A DNA stretch of 64,000 bases, taken from contig NZ_MAYG01000001.1 of assembly GCF_001684965.1 (NCBI RefSeq), forward strand, positions 1,488,001 to 1,552,000. The letters are read 5' to 3'. The notes beneath the pieces were generated by a model. The model saw only the letters and a list, made by a program, of their open reading frames with translations. It made no database searches and was not told the origin of the DNA. Both the position numbers and the translations under genes were made by a program. Positions 1-8,099 of the stretch are shown one piece after another (the stretch's first letter is position 1; each line of letters opens with the position of its first letter). The DNA comes from Chryseobacterium arthrosphaerae. GTDB lineage: Bacteria > Bacteroidota > Bacteroidia > Flavobacteriales > Weeksellaceae.

Positions 1-555
1 GCTAATCCAGGTATTTGCAGGATATGTATTCTGAGTCAGACCTGTTATAAAGTAGTATCCGTTATTGTTTGGGTTAGCAGCAAAAGTTAAATAAGCAAGT
101 CCGTTAATCGTTTTTGACTGTGAGTTATATACAATACCCACAATGCCATCATCAGCTCCACTGACAGACACTCCTGAACCATGTTGGTTTGTGGAAGTTC
201 CTGTATAAATCTCAGCCACGGCTTTAATGATGTTATTCCCTGCTGTTCTGCCGGCCCAAGCTGTTGCCAAACCATTTTTAACTACCGTTCTTACCGCTGC
301 ATTGGTAGCAGTATTTCCACCTATAACCTGCAGATAGTTTCCATGAGCCGCGTTTGCGCCTGTAGCCGTTACAATCTGATAATCTGAAGTTGCTCCTCCT
401 ACAAGGTACATTCCTCCCTGTCCAGCAGCAGTTCCTGTAACATTGGTTCCCACATTTCCTGCAGTATAAGAGTTGTAATTATCTGCTTCCAAAACCTGAG
501 CAGAAATTGAAATTGTTGACACTAACGCTAAAGCAAAAAATAGTTTTTTCTTCAT
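1..555 (-). CDS. Secreted protein, probable T9SS substrate (partial, 3' end outside window)
   Basis: The reading frame is open from the ATG at 555 to the window edge (185 codons, no stop), so the C-terminus is missing. The protein starts with a Sec signal peptide (MKKK, a hydrophobic stretch, then SISAQ) and continues as a Gly/Ala/Thr/Asn-rich extracellular-type sequence. Its layout just after the signal peptide resembles the neighbouring secreted protein at 773-1687, with a short acidic segment, a T-x-GN motif and GQG. I infer a secreted beta-sandwich protein, possibly with a type IX sorting domain beyond the edge, but that domain is not visible. No enzymatic motif was recognised. The start is well supported by the signal peptide and a TATTTTTG box about 25 bases upstream. 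Confidence 0.75.
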   Translation of the reverse strand, partial: MKKKLFFALALVSTISISAQVLEADNYNSYTAGNVGTNVTGTAAGQGGMYLVGGATSDYQIVTATGANAAHGNYLQVIGGNTATNAAVRTVVKNGLATAWAGRTAGNNIIKAVAEIYTGTSTNQHGSGVSVSGADDGIVGIVYNSQSKTINGLAYLTFAANPNNNGYYFITGLTQNTYPANTWIS

Positions 556-580
556 GTTATTACAGTTTTAATATTTTTTT

Positions 581-588
581 CAAAAATA
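581..588 (-). promoter_or_regulatory. Putative -7 box (TATTTTTG) of the secreted-protein gene
   Basis: Read on the minus strand this is TATTTTTG, matching the flavobacterial TAnnTTTG element, about 25 bases before the start at 555. No clear TTG -33 box was found at the usual spacing. Confidence 0.45.
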
Positions 589-772
589 GAACATATAGTC
601 TAAATAAAAAAATAAAAACATAAATAAAATGAATAAAATTCAATGAAATAACGAATAAGCTTACAAATTTAACATAATAAAATAACAATATTAAACAGTA
701 AAATTTAAATTAAAATACAATTTTAAGATAATTTTATAAACATACTCAACATAGTTTAGTTTCTGACAATTC

Positions 773-1687
773 TTATCTTTTTATAAATTTTTCAGTAATT
801 ATTCTCTTCCCTGACTTAATTTTCATAAAATAAACACCTGATACAAAGCTCCTTACATCAACCATCCCTTTATTTACCCTAACATCCATTTTCATTCCTG
901 CAGCATCATAAATTTCAATCTTTTCTATGATATCCGTGGTAGTTACTTTTATAAAATCTATAACCGGATTGGGGTATAATGTTACTTTATTTCCTGTCTC
1001 AGCATCTTTAACTGCCATAGAAAATCCGCTGTCGACCAGAATATTATCAATATAAGCTGTTCCCGAGGTATTATTATGTACAAAACGGAGCTGATCAATT
1101 GTTAACTGAGGTACTGCAGGCCCCGTGTAAATCAATATCCCATTAAGGTAATAGCTGATCCCTGCAGCAGTTCCTACCGCTTTAAACCTGTACCAGTTAT
1201 TGGAGGACCAGTTTCCGGAAGTGGAGACCATATTCTGTACTCCTGAAATTGTGTTCAGGATTTTTAATACTCCCGTTTTCTCAAAATCTACTCTGGCAAT
1301 GCACTGCTCACTAATGCTATTTACTGCCTGGAAACCAAAATCCGAACCATTGAGCTGTGAGATACTGATATCAAAAGAAACTGAAAAACCGGTAGAAGAC
1401 AGCTGATCCTGAAGATTGTAAAAACCTCCGATAATGGGCTCTGACTGGGTTCCGTAAACAGGTTCTCTGACAATTTTCAAAGAAATACTGCCATGACTGG
1501 ATTTTTCGGAACTGATGGTCTGAAGCTCTACATTTTGAGGCATTCCTCCCGTAGGCGTACTGATCCACGCTCCCTGGCCGTTGATATTACCTGTTGTAAA
1601 ACCTTCATCAGATTCAAAAGATATGGGCTGTTGCGCGAAGAAAAGCACTGAAAACAGCAAAAATGCAATTGAGTAGTATTTTTTCAT
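773..1687 (-). CDS. T9SS type A sorting domain-containing secreted protein
   Basis: A 304-residue protein with an N-terminal signal peptide (MKKYY, hydrophobic, FFAQ). The central ~200 residues are rich in beta-strand-like sequence and read like a concanavalin/LamG-type carbohydrate- or ligand-binding sandwich (inferred from pattern only). From about residue 235 there is a classic type IX C-terminal domain: LYPNPV, then IEIYDAAG, SGVYFMKI and a final basic FIKR. Proteins of this layout are exported across the outer membrane by the Por/T9SS machinery and become surface-attached or secreted. It lies beside another secreted protein on the same strand, with a ~215-bp AT-rich gap. No catalytic residues recognised. 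Confidence 0.85.
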   Translation of the reverse strand: MKKYYSIAFLLFSVLFFAQQPISFESDEGFTTGNINGQGAWISTPTGGMPQNVELQTISSEKSSHGSISLKIVREPVYGTQSEPIIGGFYNLQDQLSSTGFSVSFDISISQLNGSDFGFQAVNSISEQCIARVDFEKTGVLKILNTISGVQNMVSTSGNWSSNNWYRFKAVGTAAGISYYLNGILIYTGPAVPQLTIDQLRFVHNNTSGTAYIDNILVDSGFSMAVKDAETGNKVTLYPNPVIDFIKVTTTDIIEKIEIYDAAGMKMDVRVNKGMVDVRSFVSGVYFMKIKSGKRIITEKFIKR

Positions 1688-1920
1688 GGTTAAGTCAAGT
1701 TTTGTATTAAAAATATAAACTTTCCATGAATAGTGAAATAAATTTTAACATATTCCAAACAAAACCCTTGTTTTCAGAGGATTTAATTTTATTCATCCAC
1801 AATTATACTCCCCGCAAACAAAAAAACCGGTATTCAGCGAAAATAAAAACTCTATGAACTCCCCATTAAAAAGGATTTAAGTACAGATTTATTTTTCATT
1901 TCACAATCAGTAATAAAAAA

Positions 1921-1947
1921 CAAGGCGTCTCATTAAGAAACGCCTTG
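1921..1947 (-). terminator. Rho-independent terminator after the M20 dipeptidase
   Basis: An 8-bp stem CAAGGCGT / ACGCCTTG with an 11-base loop is followed by a T run on the minus strand. It lies 27 bases past the dipeptidase stop codon. Confidence 0.85.
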
Positions 1948-1973
1948 TACAGTATATTATAAAAATTCAATAA

Positions 1974-3353
1974 TTACTTTGAATAGTTTTCAAAAAATAA
2001 CGGAATACTTTCAATTCCCTTATAGAAATTAAATAATCCATAGTGTTCATTAGGAGAGTGGATGGCATCAGAATCCAATCCGAAGCCCATCAATACTGAT
2101 TTAGCTCCCAACACCTTCTCAAACATAGCTGTAATCGGAATACTTCCACCGCTTCTGTATGGCAGTACTTCTTTACCAAATGCTGTTTCCATGGCTTTTT
2201 TAGCTGCTAAAAACTCTTTGGTATCGCTCTGTAAAACGTAAGGCATACCTCCGTGGTGAGGGGTTACTTTTACTTTTACCGTATCCGGAGCAATTTTCTT
2301 GAAATATGCAGTGAATTTCTCAGTGATCTCTTCCGGAGTCTGATAAGGAACCAGACGCATTGAGATTTTAGCGAAAGCTTTTGAAGGAATTACAGTTTTA
2401 GCTCCTTCTCCTGTGTACCCTCCCCAGATTCCGTTACAGTCTAAAGTAGGACGGATAGAGGCTCTTTCAAGGGTTGTATATCCTTTTTCGCCTTCGATAT
2501 TACTCAGGCCGATCGATTTTTTATATTCTTCAGGATTATCCTTCAGTTTATTCATTTCGGCTCTGTCGGCATCTGAAACAACTTCAACATTATCGTAGAA
2601 CCCGTCAATTGTAATATGTCCATTTTCATCAATCAGGTCAGCAATCATTCTTGAAAGGACGTGAATCGGGTTAGGAACTGCTCCTCCGTAAAGTCCTGAA
2701 TGCAGGTCTCTGTTGGGTCCTTCAACCTCTACTTCCACATAGCTTAGCCCTCTTAATCCTGTTGTAACAGTCGGCTGCTCATTGCTGTAGATATGAGTGT
2801 CTGAAATCAGAATACAGTCGCAGGATAGTTTTTCTTTGTTTTCATTCACAAAGTCGCCCAGGCTTACAGATCCTACTTCTTCTTCTCCTTCAAGGATAAA
2901 TTTTACGTTACAAGGAAGAGTATTGGTTCTCATCATTGCTTCGAAAGCTTTTAAGTGCATAAAGAACTGCCCTTTGTCATCTGCTGACCCTCTGGCAAAA
3001 ATAGCTCCTTCAGGGTGAAGCTCAGTTTTCTCAATATAGGGTTCAAAAGGAGGTTTTCTCCACAGTTCCAACGGATCGGCAGGCTGAACATCATAGTGTC
3101 CGTATACCAATACGGTCGGCAGGTTTGTATCTATTATTTTTTCTCCAAAAACGATAGGATACCCTTTTGTTTCACATATTTCCACATTGTCTGCTCCTGC
3201 ATTTTTAAGGTGTTCCGCACATACAGCCGCACACTTCAATACGTCCTCTTTATATGCCGGATCTGCGGAAATAGAAGGGATTCTCAATAACTCAAATAAT
3301 TCATCCACGAAACGCTGCTTGTTTTCGTTAATGTAATTTAATGTCTCTTGCAT
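1974..3353 (-). CDS. M20 family dipeptidase (carnosinase/CNDP-like)
   Basis: A 459-residue cytosolic zinc metallopeptidase of the M20 family, expected to cleave dipeptides or short peptides. Visible family motifs are GHYDVQP (His86 and Asp88, first metal ligand and catalytic-pair Asp), RGSADDKG (bridging Asp125) and EGEEEVGS (general-base Glu158 and ligand Glu159). A C-terminal IHSPNE supplies the last ligand His. The inserted ~200-residue dimerisation domain and total length fit carnosinase-like M20 enzymes rather than the shorter DapE/ArgE type. There is no signal peptide. It is a single-gene unit closed by a strong terminator. Substrate preference cannot be read from sequence. Confidence 0.92.
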   Translation of the reverse strand: MQETLNYINENKQRFVDELFELLRIPSISADPAYKEDVLKCAAVCAEHLKNAGADNVEICETKGYPIVFGEKIIDTNLPTVLVYGHYDVQPADPLELWRKPPFEPYIEKTELHPEGAIFARGSADDKGQFFMHLKAFEAMMRTNTLPCNVKFILEGEEEVGSVSLGDFVNENKEKLSCDCILISDTHIYSNEQPTVTTGLRGLSYVEVEVEGPNRDLHSGLYGGAVPNPIHVLSRMIADLIDENGHITIDGFYDNVEVVSDADRAEMNKLKDNPEEYKKSIGLSNIEGEKGYTTLERASIRPTLDCNGIWGGYTGEGAKTVIPSKAFAKISMRLVPYQTPEEITEKFTAYFKKIAPDTVKVKVTPHHGGMPYVLQSDTKEFLAAKKAMETAFGKEVLPYRSGGSIPITAMFEKVLGAKSVLMGFGLDSDAIHSPNEHYGLFNFYKGIESIPLFFENYSK

Positions 3354-3480
3354 TGTAAAATTTTATTTTGTTAAAATTAAAAAAAATGGACCGCTGGGCC
3401 AAGCAAAAAGCCAGGATTTTCTGAAGAAACCCATTATTTTCCGTTCATAAGACCTTTCTGCCATTTTTTTCAAATAAAAA

Positions 3481-3501
3481 TGCCCTGTGAAAAACAGGGC
3501 A
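3481..3501 (-). terminator. Rho-independent terminator of the small lipoprotein gene
   Basis: Stem TGCCCTG / CAGGGCA with a 7-base loop, followed on the minus strand by a T-rich run. It lies just past the stop of the lipoprotein gene. Confidence 0.8.
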
Positions 3502-3522
3502 TTCTATATCTTATACTGATAA

Positions 3523-3798
3523 TTAGTGTTCAGCTTTCGGAGCTTCTTCTGCTTTTTCAGCAGGCTTTGTAGCAGCAGTACTGTCGGTTTTAGGAGCTGC
3601 AGCTTCAGGCTTTGCAGTTTCTTCTTTGTGTTCAGCAGCAGCTTCATGTCCACCGTGAGCTTCCCCTCCCTGATGGTCATCAGAATACCTCTCTACTCCT
3701 TCTTCAAGTTTCAAAGTAGCTTTGTTTCCACCTTGCGGAACTTTTTTACAGCTTACCGCTACGGTTGCAATCGCTAAACATATAACTAATTTTTTCAT
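3523..3798 (-). CDS. Small Ala/Glu/Lys-rich lipoprotein
   Basis: A 91-residue protein with a lipoprotein signal peptide. The lipobox AVSC puts the acylated Cys at about residue 17. The mature part is low-complexity: a His-containing patch (HQGGEAHGGHEAAAEH), then alternating Glu, Lys, Ala and Pro up to a final EH. It has no recognisable fold and is probably an extended, charged periplasmic or surface tail. It is flanked by its own promoter (TTG-N20-TACTTTTG at 3900-3930) and terminator (3481-3501), so it is monocistronic. The His/Glu composition could bind divalent metal, but that is speculation. Confidence 0.8.
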   Translation of the reverse strand: MKKLVICLAIATVAVSCKKVPQGGNKATLKLEEGVERYSDDHQGGEAHGGHEAAAEHKEETAKPEAAAPKTDSTAATKPAEKAEEAPKAEH

Positions 3799-3899
3799 AT
3801 GTAAAATTTATTTTTAATAAAGACCCTATGAAACCGCACCTTCAGTCTATTCTGATTATCTAAACAGTCAGCGATTTCATGCTTAAATTTTTAATTGCC

Positions 3900-3930
3900 C
3901 AAAAGTAAGAAATCCTGCTTTTTTCGGCAA
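3900..3930 (-). promoter_or_regulatory. Flavobacterial promoter TTG-N20-TACTTTTG
   Basis: On the minus strand TTG (3928-3930) is followed after 20 bases by TACTTTTG (3900-3907), an exact fit to the TTG-N(17-23)-TAnnTTTG consensus of flavobacterial sigma-A. It points to the small lipoprotein gene, leaving a ~95-base leader. Confidence 0.6.
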
Positions 3931-3935
3931 CATTT

Positions 3936-5090
3936 TTATACTGATTTTAATATAATTTTTCCTTTTTTGGATTGTGTAAAAATAAGGTACTGATCTCCCC
4001 CATCCTTCAGTCCGTATTTCTTTTTGATTTCTTCCGGTTTTAAAGGATAGTTTTTTGAAATAATATTGAATTGTTCCTTCTTTTTAATACTTTTAGAATC
4101 AACCACATCCATTTCAAAAATTCTTCCGGGAAAGTTTTCCAGTTTTTCCGGAGAAGTATACAGATGGGTATTTGGGTGAAGTTTTTTCAATCCGAACTGT
4201 TTTGAAATCAGATTGAAGATTCCTGCCTTCAAAATAGTATTATCAGGGATATAAATGAACTTTTCAGGCTCAGAATACTCTGCTTCAGCATTTTCTTCTT
4301 CCCCAAAACGGTAAGTAAAGGCTGATTCTCCGCTCTCCAGGTTCACACAATGGCAGATGATCTCTTCTTTTTTTTCTTTGGATAAAAAGATTACAATTTC
4401 CTTGACATCATTTTTAAGGGCAACAATATCGATCCTGTATATCTGAGGTAGAACCGAAACCAGATATTTAATATCAATCAGAGGAGAAAGCTTGATCACC
4501 ACCTGATCTGACACTGACAGCAATGTTTCCTGAATGGCAAGAATATCCGGTGACAGATCTTCTAAAAGAAAGACTTTGTTTTTATTCTGATCTCTTCTGG
4601 CCGGATCCAGATAAACGGTATCGAACTTCTCCCGGTTTTCATTTAAAAAATCTTCCAGTTTCCTGTTGATCAGCCTTGCTTTTCTGCCGAGAACGTTCCA
4701 GTTATGTCCTACAATTTCTAAAAGCTCTGTATTCTGCTCTACCAAAGTGATCTCTTCAAAATTACGTGACAGATAATAAGCATCAATCCCAAAACCACAG
4801 GTAAGATCTATAAACGTCTTTCCTGTTAAGATTTCTGATTTATAAAGTGCCGCTTTCTCTGATGAAGACTGCTCAAGGCTCAATTGCGGAGGAAAAACAA
4901 TTCCTTCTTTCAATAAAAAAGGAAATTTCTTCTCTGCCACCTGTCTTCCTTTGATCTGCTGGACAATTTCCTGCATAGAAACTTCGGGAAAGGGGGATTT
5001 TTTTAAGAGTAATGAATGTAAATCCGTATGAAGATTTGCATTGATATAGTTTTGAACTTCTTTATTTAATATTTTAACCACAGATGACAC
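3936..5090 (-). CDS. Class I SAM-dependent methyltransferase with THUMP-like domain
   Basis: A 384-residue protein with a Rossmann-fold methyltransferase core. Motif I is DLTCGFG (about 95-101), an acidic VEQN ends strand 2 (about 117-120), and DPARRD (162-167) is the motif-IV position. The C-terminal ~100 residues resemble the THUMP-like domain typical of this Bacteroidota family. The DPAR motif suggests a nucleic-acid methyltransferase, but the target is unknown. The start is uncertain: the open frame begins with GTG at 5090 or GTG at 5081, and no in-frame ATG occurs until codon 39. Both GTG codons lie within a dispersed intergenic repeat (5071-5101). Confidence 0.8.
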   Translation of the reverse strand: MSSVVKILNKEVQNYINANLHTDLHSLLLKKSPFPEVSMQEIVQQIKGRQVAEKKFPFLLKEGIVFPPQLSLEQSSSEKAALYKSEILTGKTFIDLTCGFGIDAYYLSRNFEEITLVEQNTELLEIVGHNWNVLGRKARLINRKLEDFLNENREKFDTVYLDPARRDQNKNKVFLLEDLSPDILAIQETLLSVSDQVVIKLSPLIDIKYLVSVLPQIYRIDIVALKNDVKEIVIFLSKEKKEEIICHCVNLESGESAFTYRFGEEENAEAEYSEPEKFIYIPDNTILKAGIFNLISKQFGLKKLHPNTHLYTSPEKLENFPGRIFEMDVVDSKSIKKKEQFNIISKNYPLKPEEIKKKYGLKDGGDQYLIFTQSKKGKIILKSV

Positions 5091-5101
5091 AGATTACTAT
5101 G
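5071..5101 (-). repeat. Dispersed 'ATCTGTG-TCATCTGTGG' intergenic repeat overlapping a gene start
   Basis: On the minus strand this segment contains two near copies of ATCTGTG(G/T), a low-complexity phrase I know as a recurrent intergenic sequence in Bacteroidota. Here it runs into the coding frame of the methyltransferase and provides its only early start codons. Confidence 0.45.
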
Positions 5102-5197
5102 TTTACTCAATATTTCCGTTTATTTTCCGGATAACCGGCATTCCTGATTTCAGGTTGAACAGTTTTAATTTTTTTTGAAGGATCAGTAATCAACAGG

Positions 5198-5638
5198 CTA
5201 TCTCTTATAAAAAATATAGTCCGTCAATACAGGCTGTATATTATTTTGCTTAAGCAAAGAGTTGATCTGTCCTCTGTGATAGGTAGAATGATTAACGGCA
5301 TGAAAAAGCATATCAAAAATACTGTTCTCAAACTTTGTTCCTCTTGAATTCTGGTATTCTACCCGTTTATCAAGGTCAGAGCTTTGAACAATATCAATAC
5401 TTTTCAGGAAATTCCGATGATTGATCTCTTCCAAGGATTCAAACGGATTGATCTGCCAGACTTCAAAGGTTTCTTCCCCTGATATTCTTGCATTCCAGAT
5501 CTGCTGTGCATTGAGGGTATGATTGATCAAACTGACGGTCCTTTCATCAAGAACATCCTTATTTTTTGAAATAATTTTGATCATCTCATTATTGAAATGA
5601 TAAGTATATTCAAATAAGTCGATCAGTTTTTCTTTCAT
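5198..5638 (-). CDS. DinB family protein (four-helix metal-dependent hydrolase fold)
   Basis: A 146-residue protein of the DinB/YfiT four-helix-bundle family. The likely metal-binding triad is His40 in NHTLNAQQIW plus His117 and His121 in NHSTYHRGQI. Members are often thiol-S-transferases or damage-inducible proteins of unknown substrate. Its ATG overlaps the stop codon of mutA by one base (TAATG), so it is translationally coupled as the last gene of the udk operon. No obvious terminator follows. Confidence 0.85.
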   Translation of the reverse strand: MKEKLIDLFEYTYHFNNEMIKIISKNKDVLDERTVSLINHTLNAQQIWNARISGEETFEVWQINPFESLEEINHRNFLKSIDIVQSSDLDKRVEYQNSRGTKFENSIFDMLFHAVNHSTYHRGQINSLLKQNNIQPVLTDYIFYKR

Positions 5639-6801
5639 TATTCAAACATTTCTGCCCAGCGTACGGCTTTTATTTCTTTTTCGTTGTACAGGTCTGCAAT
5701 TGACTTTTTAACGTCTAATTTAGGGTATAAATTAACTCCGATCAGTTTAATTTTTCCTTCTTCTATCCACTGCTGCTCTTCAATGGCGTGATCATAGATC
5801 TTTTTCTGGATCACTCCCTGTTTCAACAGTTCAAGATAGCCTCCTGCCTCTTCCGTTTCAACGAATAAAGCCCAGGACTTATCGGCAATCTGCTGCGTGA
5901 TATCTTCCACATAATAGCTTCCGTTGGCAGCGTCTTCGAATACATTAATAATGCTTTCATACGCCAGAACGATCTGTTGTTTGAAAGAAATCTCTTCAGA
6001 GTTATCCGTACTTCTGTCTACAAGATAGTTACTGGAAAAGACAGCATCTGCTCCTCCTATCATGGCAGAAGCAAGCTCCAGTGTGGAACGGATCAGGTTA
6101 TTTTCATTATCAGAAACAGCTTTATTTCTAAGGGAAGTCTCTGCAAAGATATAAGGAACTTCATCCAGTCCATATTCTTTGGAAAGCTGGTTGAAAACCA
6201 TTTTGAATGCTCTCAGTTTAGCCATTTCAAAGAAATAATTTCCTCCAACAGCCATTCTAAAGATCAGTTTATTTAAGATTTCCGCTCCATATACTTCTGC
6301 CAGTTCTTTGGTTTTTGCCAGAGCAATACCAAGCTGCTGATCAATTGCTGCCCCGGCATTCTGGTGAAGGGAAACGTCTACACAGATACTTCTTCTGAAT
6401 TCTTTTGCCAATAATTCTTTTGCCAGCTGATCATCAATAACAGCCTCTTTTTCATTAAAAACATCAATCAGGGAGAAATACTGATCTTCTTCCTGCGGGC
6501 TGATGTGGCCTGCAAGCTCTTTATTATTAACAAAAATGGTTTTCCTGCTCAGGTTTTCCACATTCTGATCAAGCAAAAATGCAAATACTTCATCTTCCAG
6601 GCTTTCATGATACCTGGAAACCAAATGGGTGCTTTCTTCCACTCTCGGCAGATTGGCCAAAGGCTTGTGAACTTCTGTATAAAAAGGCTTTACTTCGATT
6701 CCTTCAAGGTTTTCTTTTTGTAAAACCGGATAAATATCGTCCGTTTTAAGCTGCTTTTTTACTAAATTTTCCCAGTTTGAAAATGTATCTGTATTTGACA
6801 T
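5638..6801 (-). CDS. mutA: Methylmalonyl-CoA mutase small (beta) subunit
   Basis: 387 residues matching the small subunit of the adenosylcobalamin-dependent mutase, which interconverts succinyl-CoA and methylmalonyl-CoA with the large subunit. It starts with the characteristic W-x-x-LV-x-K-x-L-K segment and has the TIM-barrel-like body (ADAVFSSNYL, YESIINVFEDAANGSYYVEDIT) but no B12-binding DxHxxG domain, as expected for a short small subunit. The large subunit gene, often adjacent in Flavobacteriia, is not seen here: a DinB gene and then a methyltransferase follow. Expression is probably from the udk promoter, although a 104-bp palindromic spacer separates it from the upstream gene. Confidence 0.88.
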   Translation of the reverse strand: MSNTDTFSNWENLVKKQLKTDDIYPVLQKENLEGIEVKPFYTEVHKPLANLPRVEESTHLVSRYHESLEDEVFAFLLDQNVENLSRKTIFVNNKELAGHISPQEEDQYFSLIDVFNEKEAVIDDQLAKELLAKEFRRSICVDVSLHQNAGAAIDQQLGIALAKTKELAEVYGAEILNKLIFRMAVGGNYFFEMAKLRAFKMVFNQLSKEYGLDEVPYIFAETSLRNKAVSDNENNLIRSTLELASAMIGGADAVFSSNYLVDRSTDNSEEISFKQQIVLAYESIINVFEDAANGSYYVEDITQQIADKSWALFVETEEAGGYLELLKQGVIQKKIYDHAIEEQQWIEEGKIKLIGVNLYPKLDVKKSIADLYNEKEIKAVRWAEMFE

Positions 6802-6820
6802 CAGTTTTATTTTGTTTATG

Positions 6821-6887
6821 AATGGCCAATAGTGAATTTACTTTACCGGTGAATTTACAGCAAAGGAGCTTACTATTCACCATTGAC
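6821..6887. repeat. Imperfect palindromic intergenic element inside the udk-mutA operon
   Basis: Arms AATAGTGAAT (left) and ATTCACCATT (right) pair imperfectly across a ~40-base spacer, with GTGAATTTAC repeated inside. Such Bacteroidota intergenic palindromes can fold in RNA. Here it lies between the septum-initiator gene and mutA. Confidence 0.4.
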
Positions 6888-6905
6888 GTATTCTATTCAG
6901 TTGTA

Positions 6906-7262
6906 TTATTTCTTAGCGACTTTTGTACTGTCAACCACCAGGATGAAGATTTCTTCATTCGGCTTTTTCATAAAATAATTTTCTCTTGCGTATTTTTCTT
7001 TTTCTGACTTGTTGTTCATCAGTTTTTTATAAAAAGCATCATTTTTCTGGTATTCTTTTTTATAATACTCAAGCTGCTCTTCATATTTGTGGATCTCCCC
7101 ATTCAGTTCGTTGATAACCAGAAACGAGGTTTTGTCGAAGAAAATCATCCATACCAGGAACAGACAGATCGTAATGGTATACTTATTCAAAACATATTTC
7201 TGGATAAGTTTGAATGTTTCAGATTTCGGCTGAATGTCTTTGATAAGTTTGTTTTCTTCCAT
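6906..7262 (-). CDS. Septum formation initiator family protein (FtsB/DivIC-like)
   Basis: 118 residues. A short cytoplasmic N-terminus is followed by one transmembrane helix (about 26-50) and a charged coiled coil (about 53-95, ELNGEIHKYEEQLEYYKKEY and onward) predicted in the periplasm. This is the topology of FtsB/DivIC, which joins FtsL and FtsQ in the divisome. The coil ends with KEKYARENYFMKKPNEEIF, matching the family C-terminal signature (YARE-x-Y-x-MKK). It starts 4 bases after the udk stop codon, so the two are co-transcribed, an arrangement conserved in Flavobacteriia. Confidence 0.88.
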   Translation of the reverse strand: MEENKLIKDIQPKSETFKLIQKYVLNKYTITICLFLVWMIFFDKTSFLVINELNGEIHKYEEQLEYYKKEYQKNDAFYKKLMNNKSEKEKYARENYFMKKPNEEIFILVVDSTKVAKK

Positions 7263-7266
7263 TTTC

Positions 7267-7881
7267 TTAATGTTTTCTCAACGAGTTTTTAATAACAGTA
7301 GTTAAAAAATCAATTGCTACGGAATTCTGCTTCATATTCGGGATGATAAGATCCGCTTCATTTTTAGACGGCTCAATGAATTCCTGGTGCATTGGCTTCA
7401 GGGTAGTCTGGTAACGGTGCAGCACTTCACCCAGATCTCTTCCTCTTTCCTGTGTATCTCTTCTGATCCTCCTGATCAGCCTTTCATCTGAATCTGCATG
7501 TACGAATACTTTCAGGTCAAATTCTTTCAGCAATTCTTTATTGGTAAGTACCAGAATTCCTTCTACCACCAATACGTTCTTAGGTTCTACAGTGACATGA
7601 TCTCCTGTTCTGGAATGAGTGACAAAGCTGTAAATCGGCTGCTCAATCGGCTGATTATTCTTTAAAGCCTTCACATGTTTTATCAGTAATTCAAAATCTA
7701 TAGACTTGGGATGGTCATAGTTTAAAGCCTCTCTTTCCGTCAGTGTAAGACCCTGATTGTCATGATAATAATTATCCTGAGAAAGGATGTTCATTCCTTC
7801 GATATCAAGCTGCTGAAGTATCTTATCAACAACTGTAGTTTTGCCGGATCCTGTTCCACCGGCAATTCCTATTACAAGCAT
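7267..7881 (-). CDS. udk: Uridine kinase
   Basis: 204 residues, cytosolic. It phosphorylates uridine and cytidine to their monophosphates in pyrimidine salvage. The P-loop GGTGSGKT is at 8-15, the substrate loop SQDNYYHD at about 35-42, and the lid Arg cluster RRIRRDTQERGRD follows. Length matches bacterial Udk (about 205-215 residues). It is the first gene of the udk - ftsB-like - mutA - dinB operon, with a TATATTTG box 28 bases upstream of the ATG. Confidence 0.95.
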   Translation of the reverse strand: MLVIGIAGGTGSGKTTVVDKILQQLDIEGMNILSQDNYYHDNQGLTLTEREALNYDHPKSIDFELLIKHVKALKNNQPIEQPIYSFVTHSRTGDHVTVEPKNVLVVEGILVLTNKELLKEFDLKVFVHADSDERLIRRIRRDTQERGRDLGEVLHRYQTTLKPMHQEFIEPSKNEADLIIPNMKQNSVAIDFLTTVIKNSLRKH

Positions 7882-7908
7882 TGTTTTTTTGTTTCTTTAT
7901 AGTTGGTA

Positions 7909-7916
7909 CAAATATA
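7909..7916 (-). promoter_or_regulatory. Putative -7 box (TATATTTG) of the udk operon
   Basis: Minus-strand TATATTTG, an exact match to TAnnTTTG, 28 bases upstream of the udk start. No clear TTG -33 box. Confidence 0.5.
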
Positions 7917-8059
7917 CTATTTTAGATAAGATATAACAATGTAAGAATATTGAGAAATTAAAAGATTACAGGACTTAAAAATTAAAAAATTCTCCGCAAT
8001 GGTATCGTTGTTTGTCATTTATATCTGTAAACGGTATTTTAACGCTTAATTCTACAAAA

Positions 8060-8085
8060 AAACCCGATGTTGAAACACCGGGTTT
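8060..8085 (-). terminator. Rho-independent terminator of the metallopeptidase gene
   Basis: A 10-bp stem AAACCCGGTG / CATCGGGTTT (one G-U pair) with a 6-base loop, followed by a run of seven Ts on the minus strand. It lies 15 bases after the stop. Confidence 0.85.
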
Positions 8086-8099
8086 AAAGTTTTTAATGA

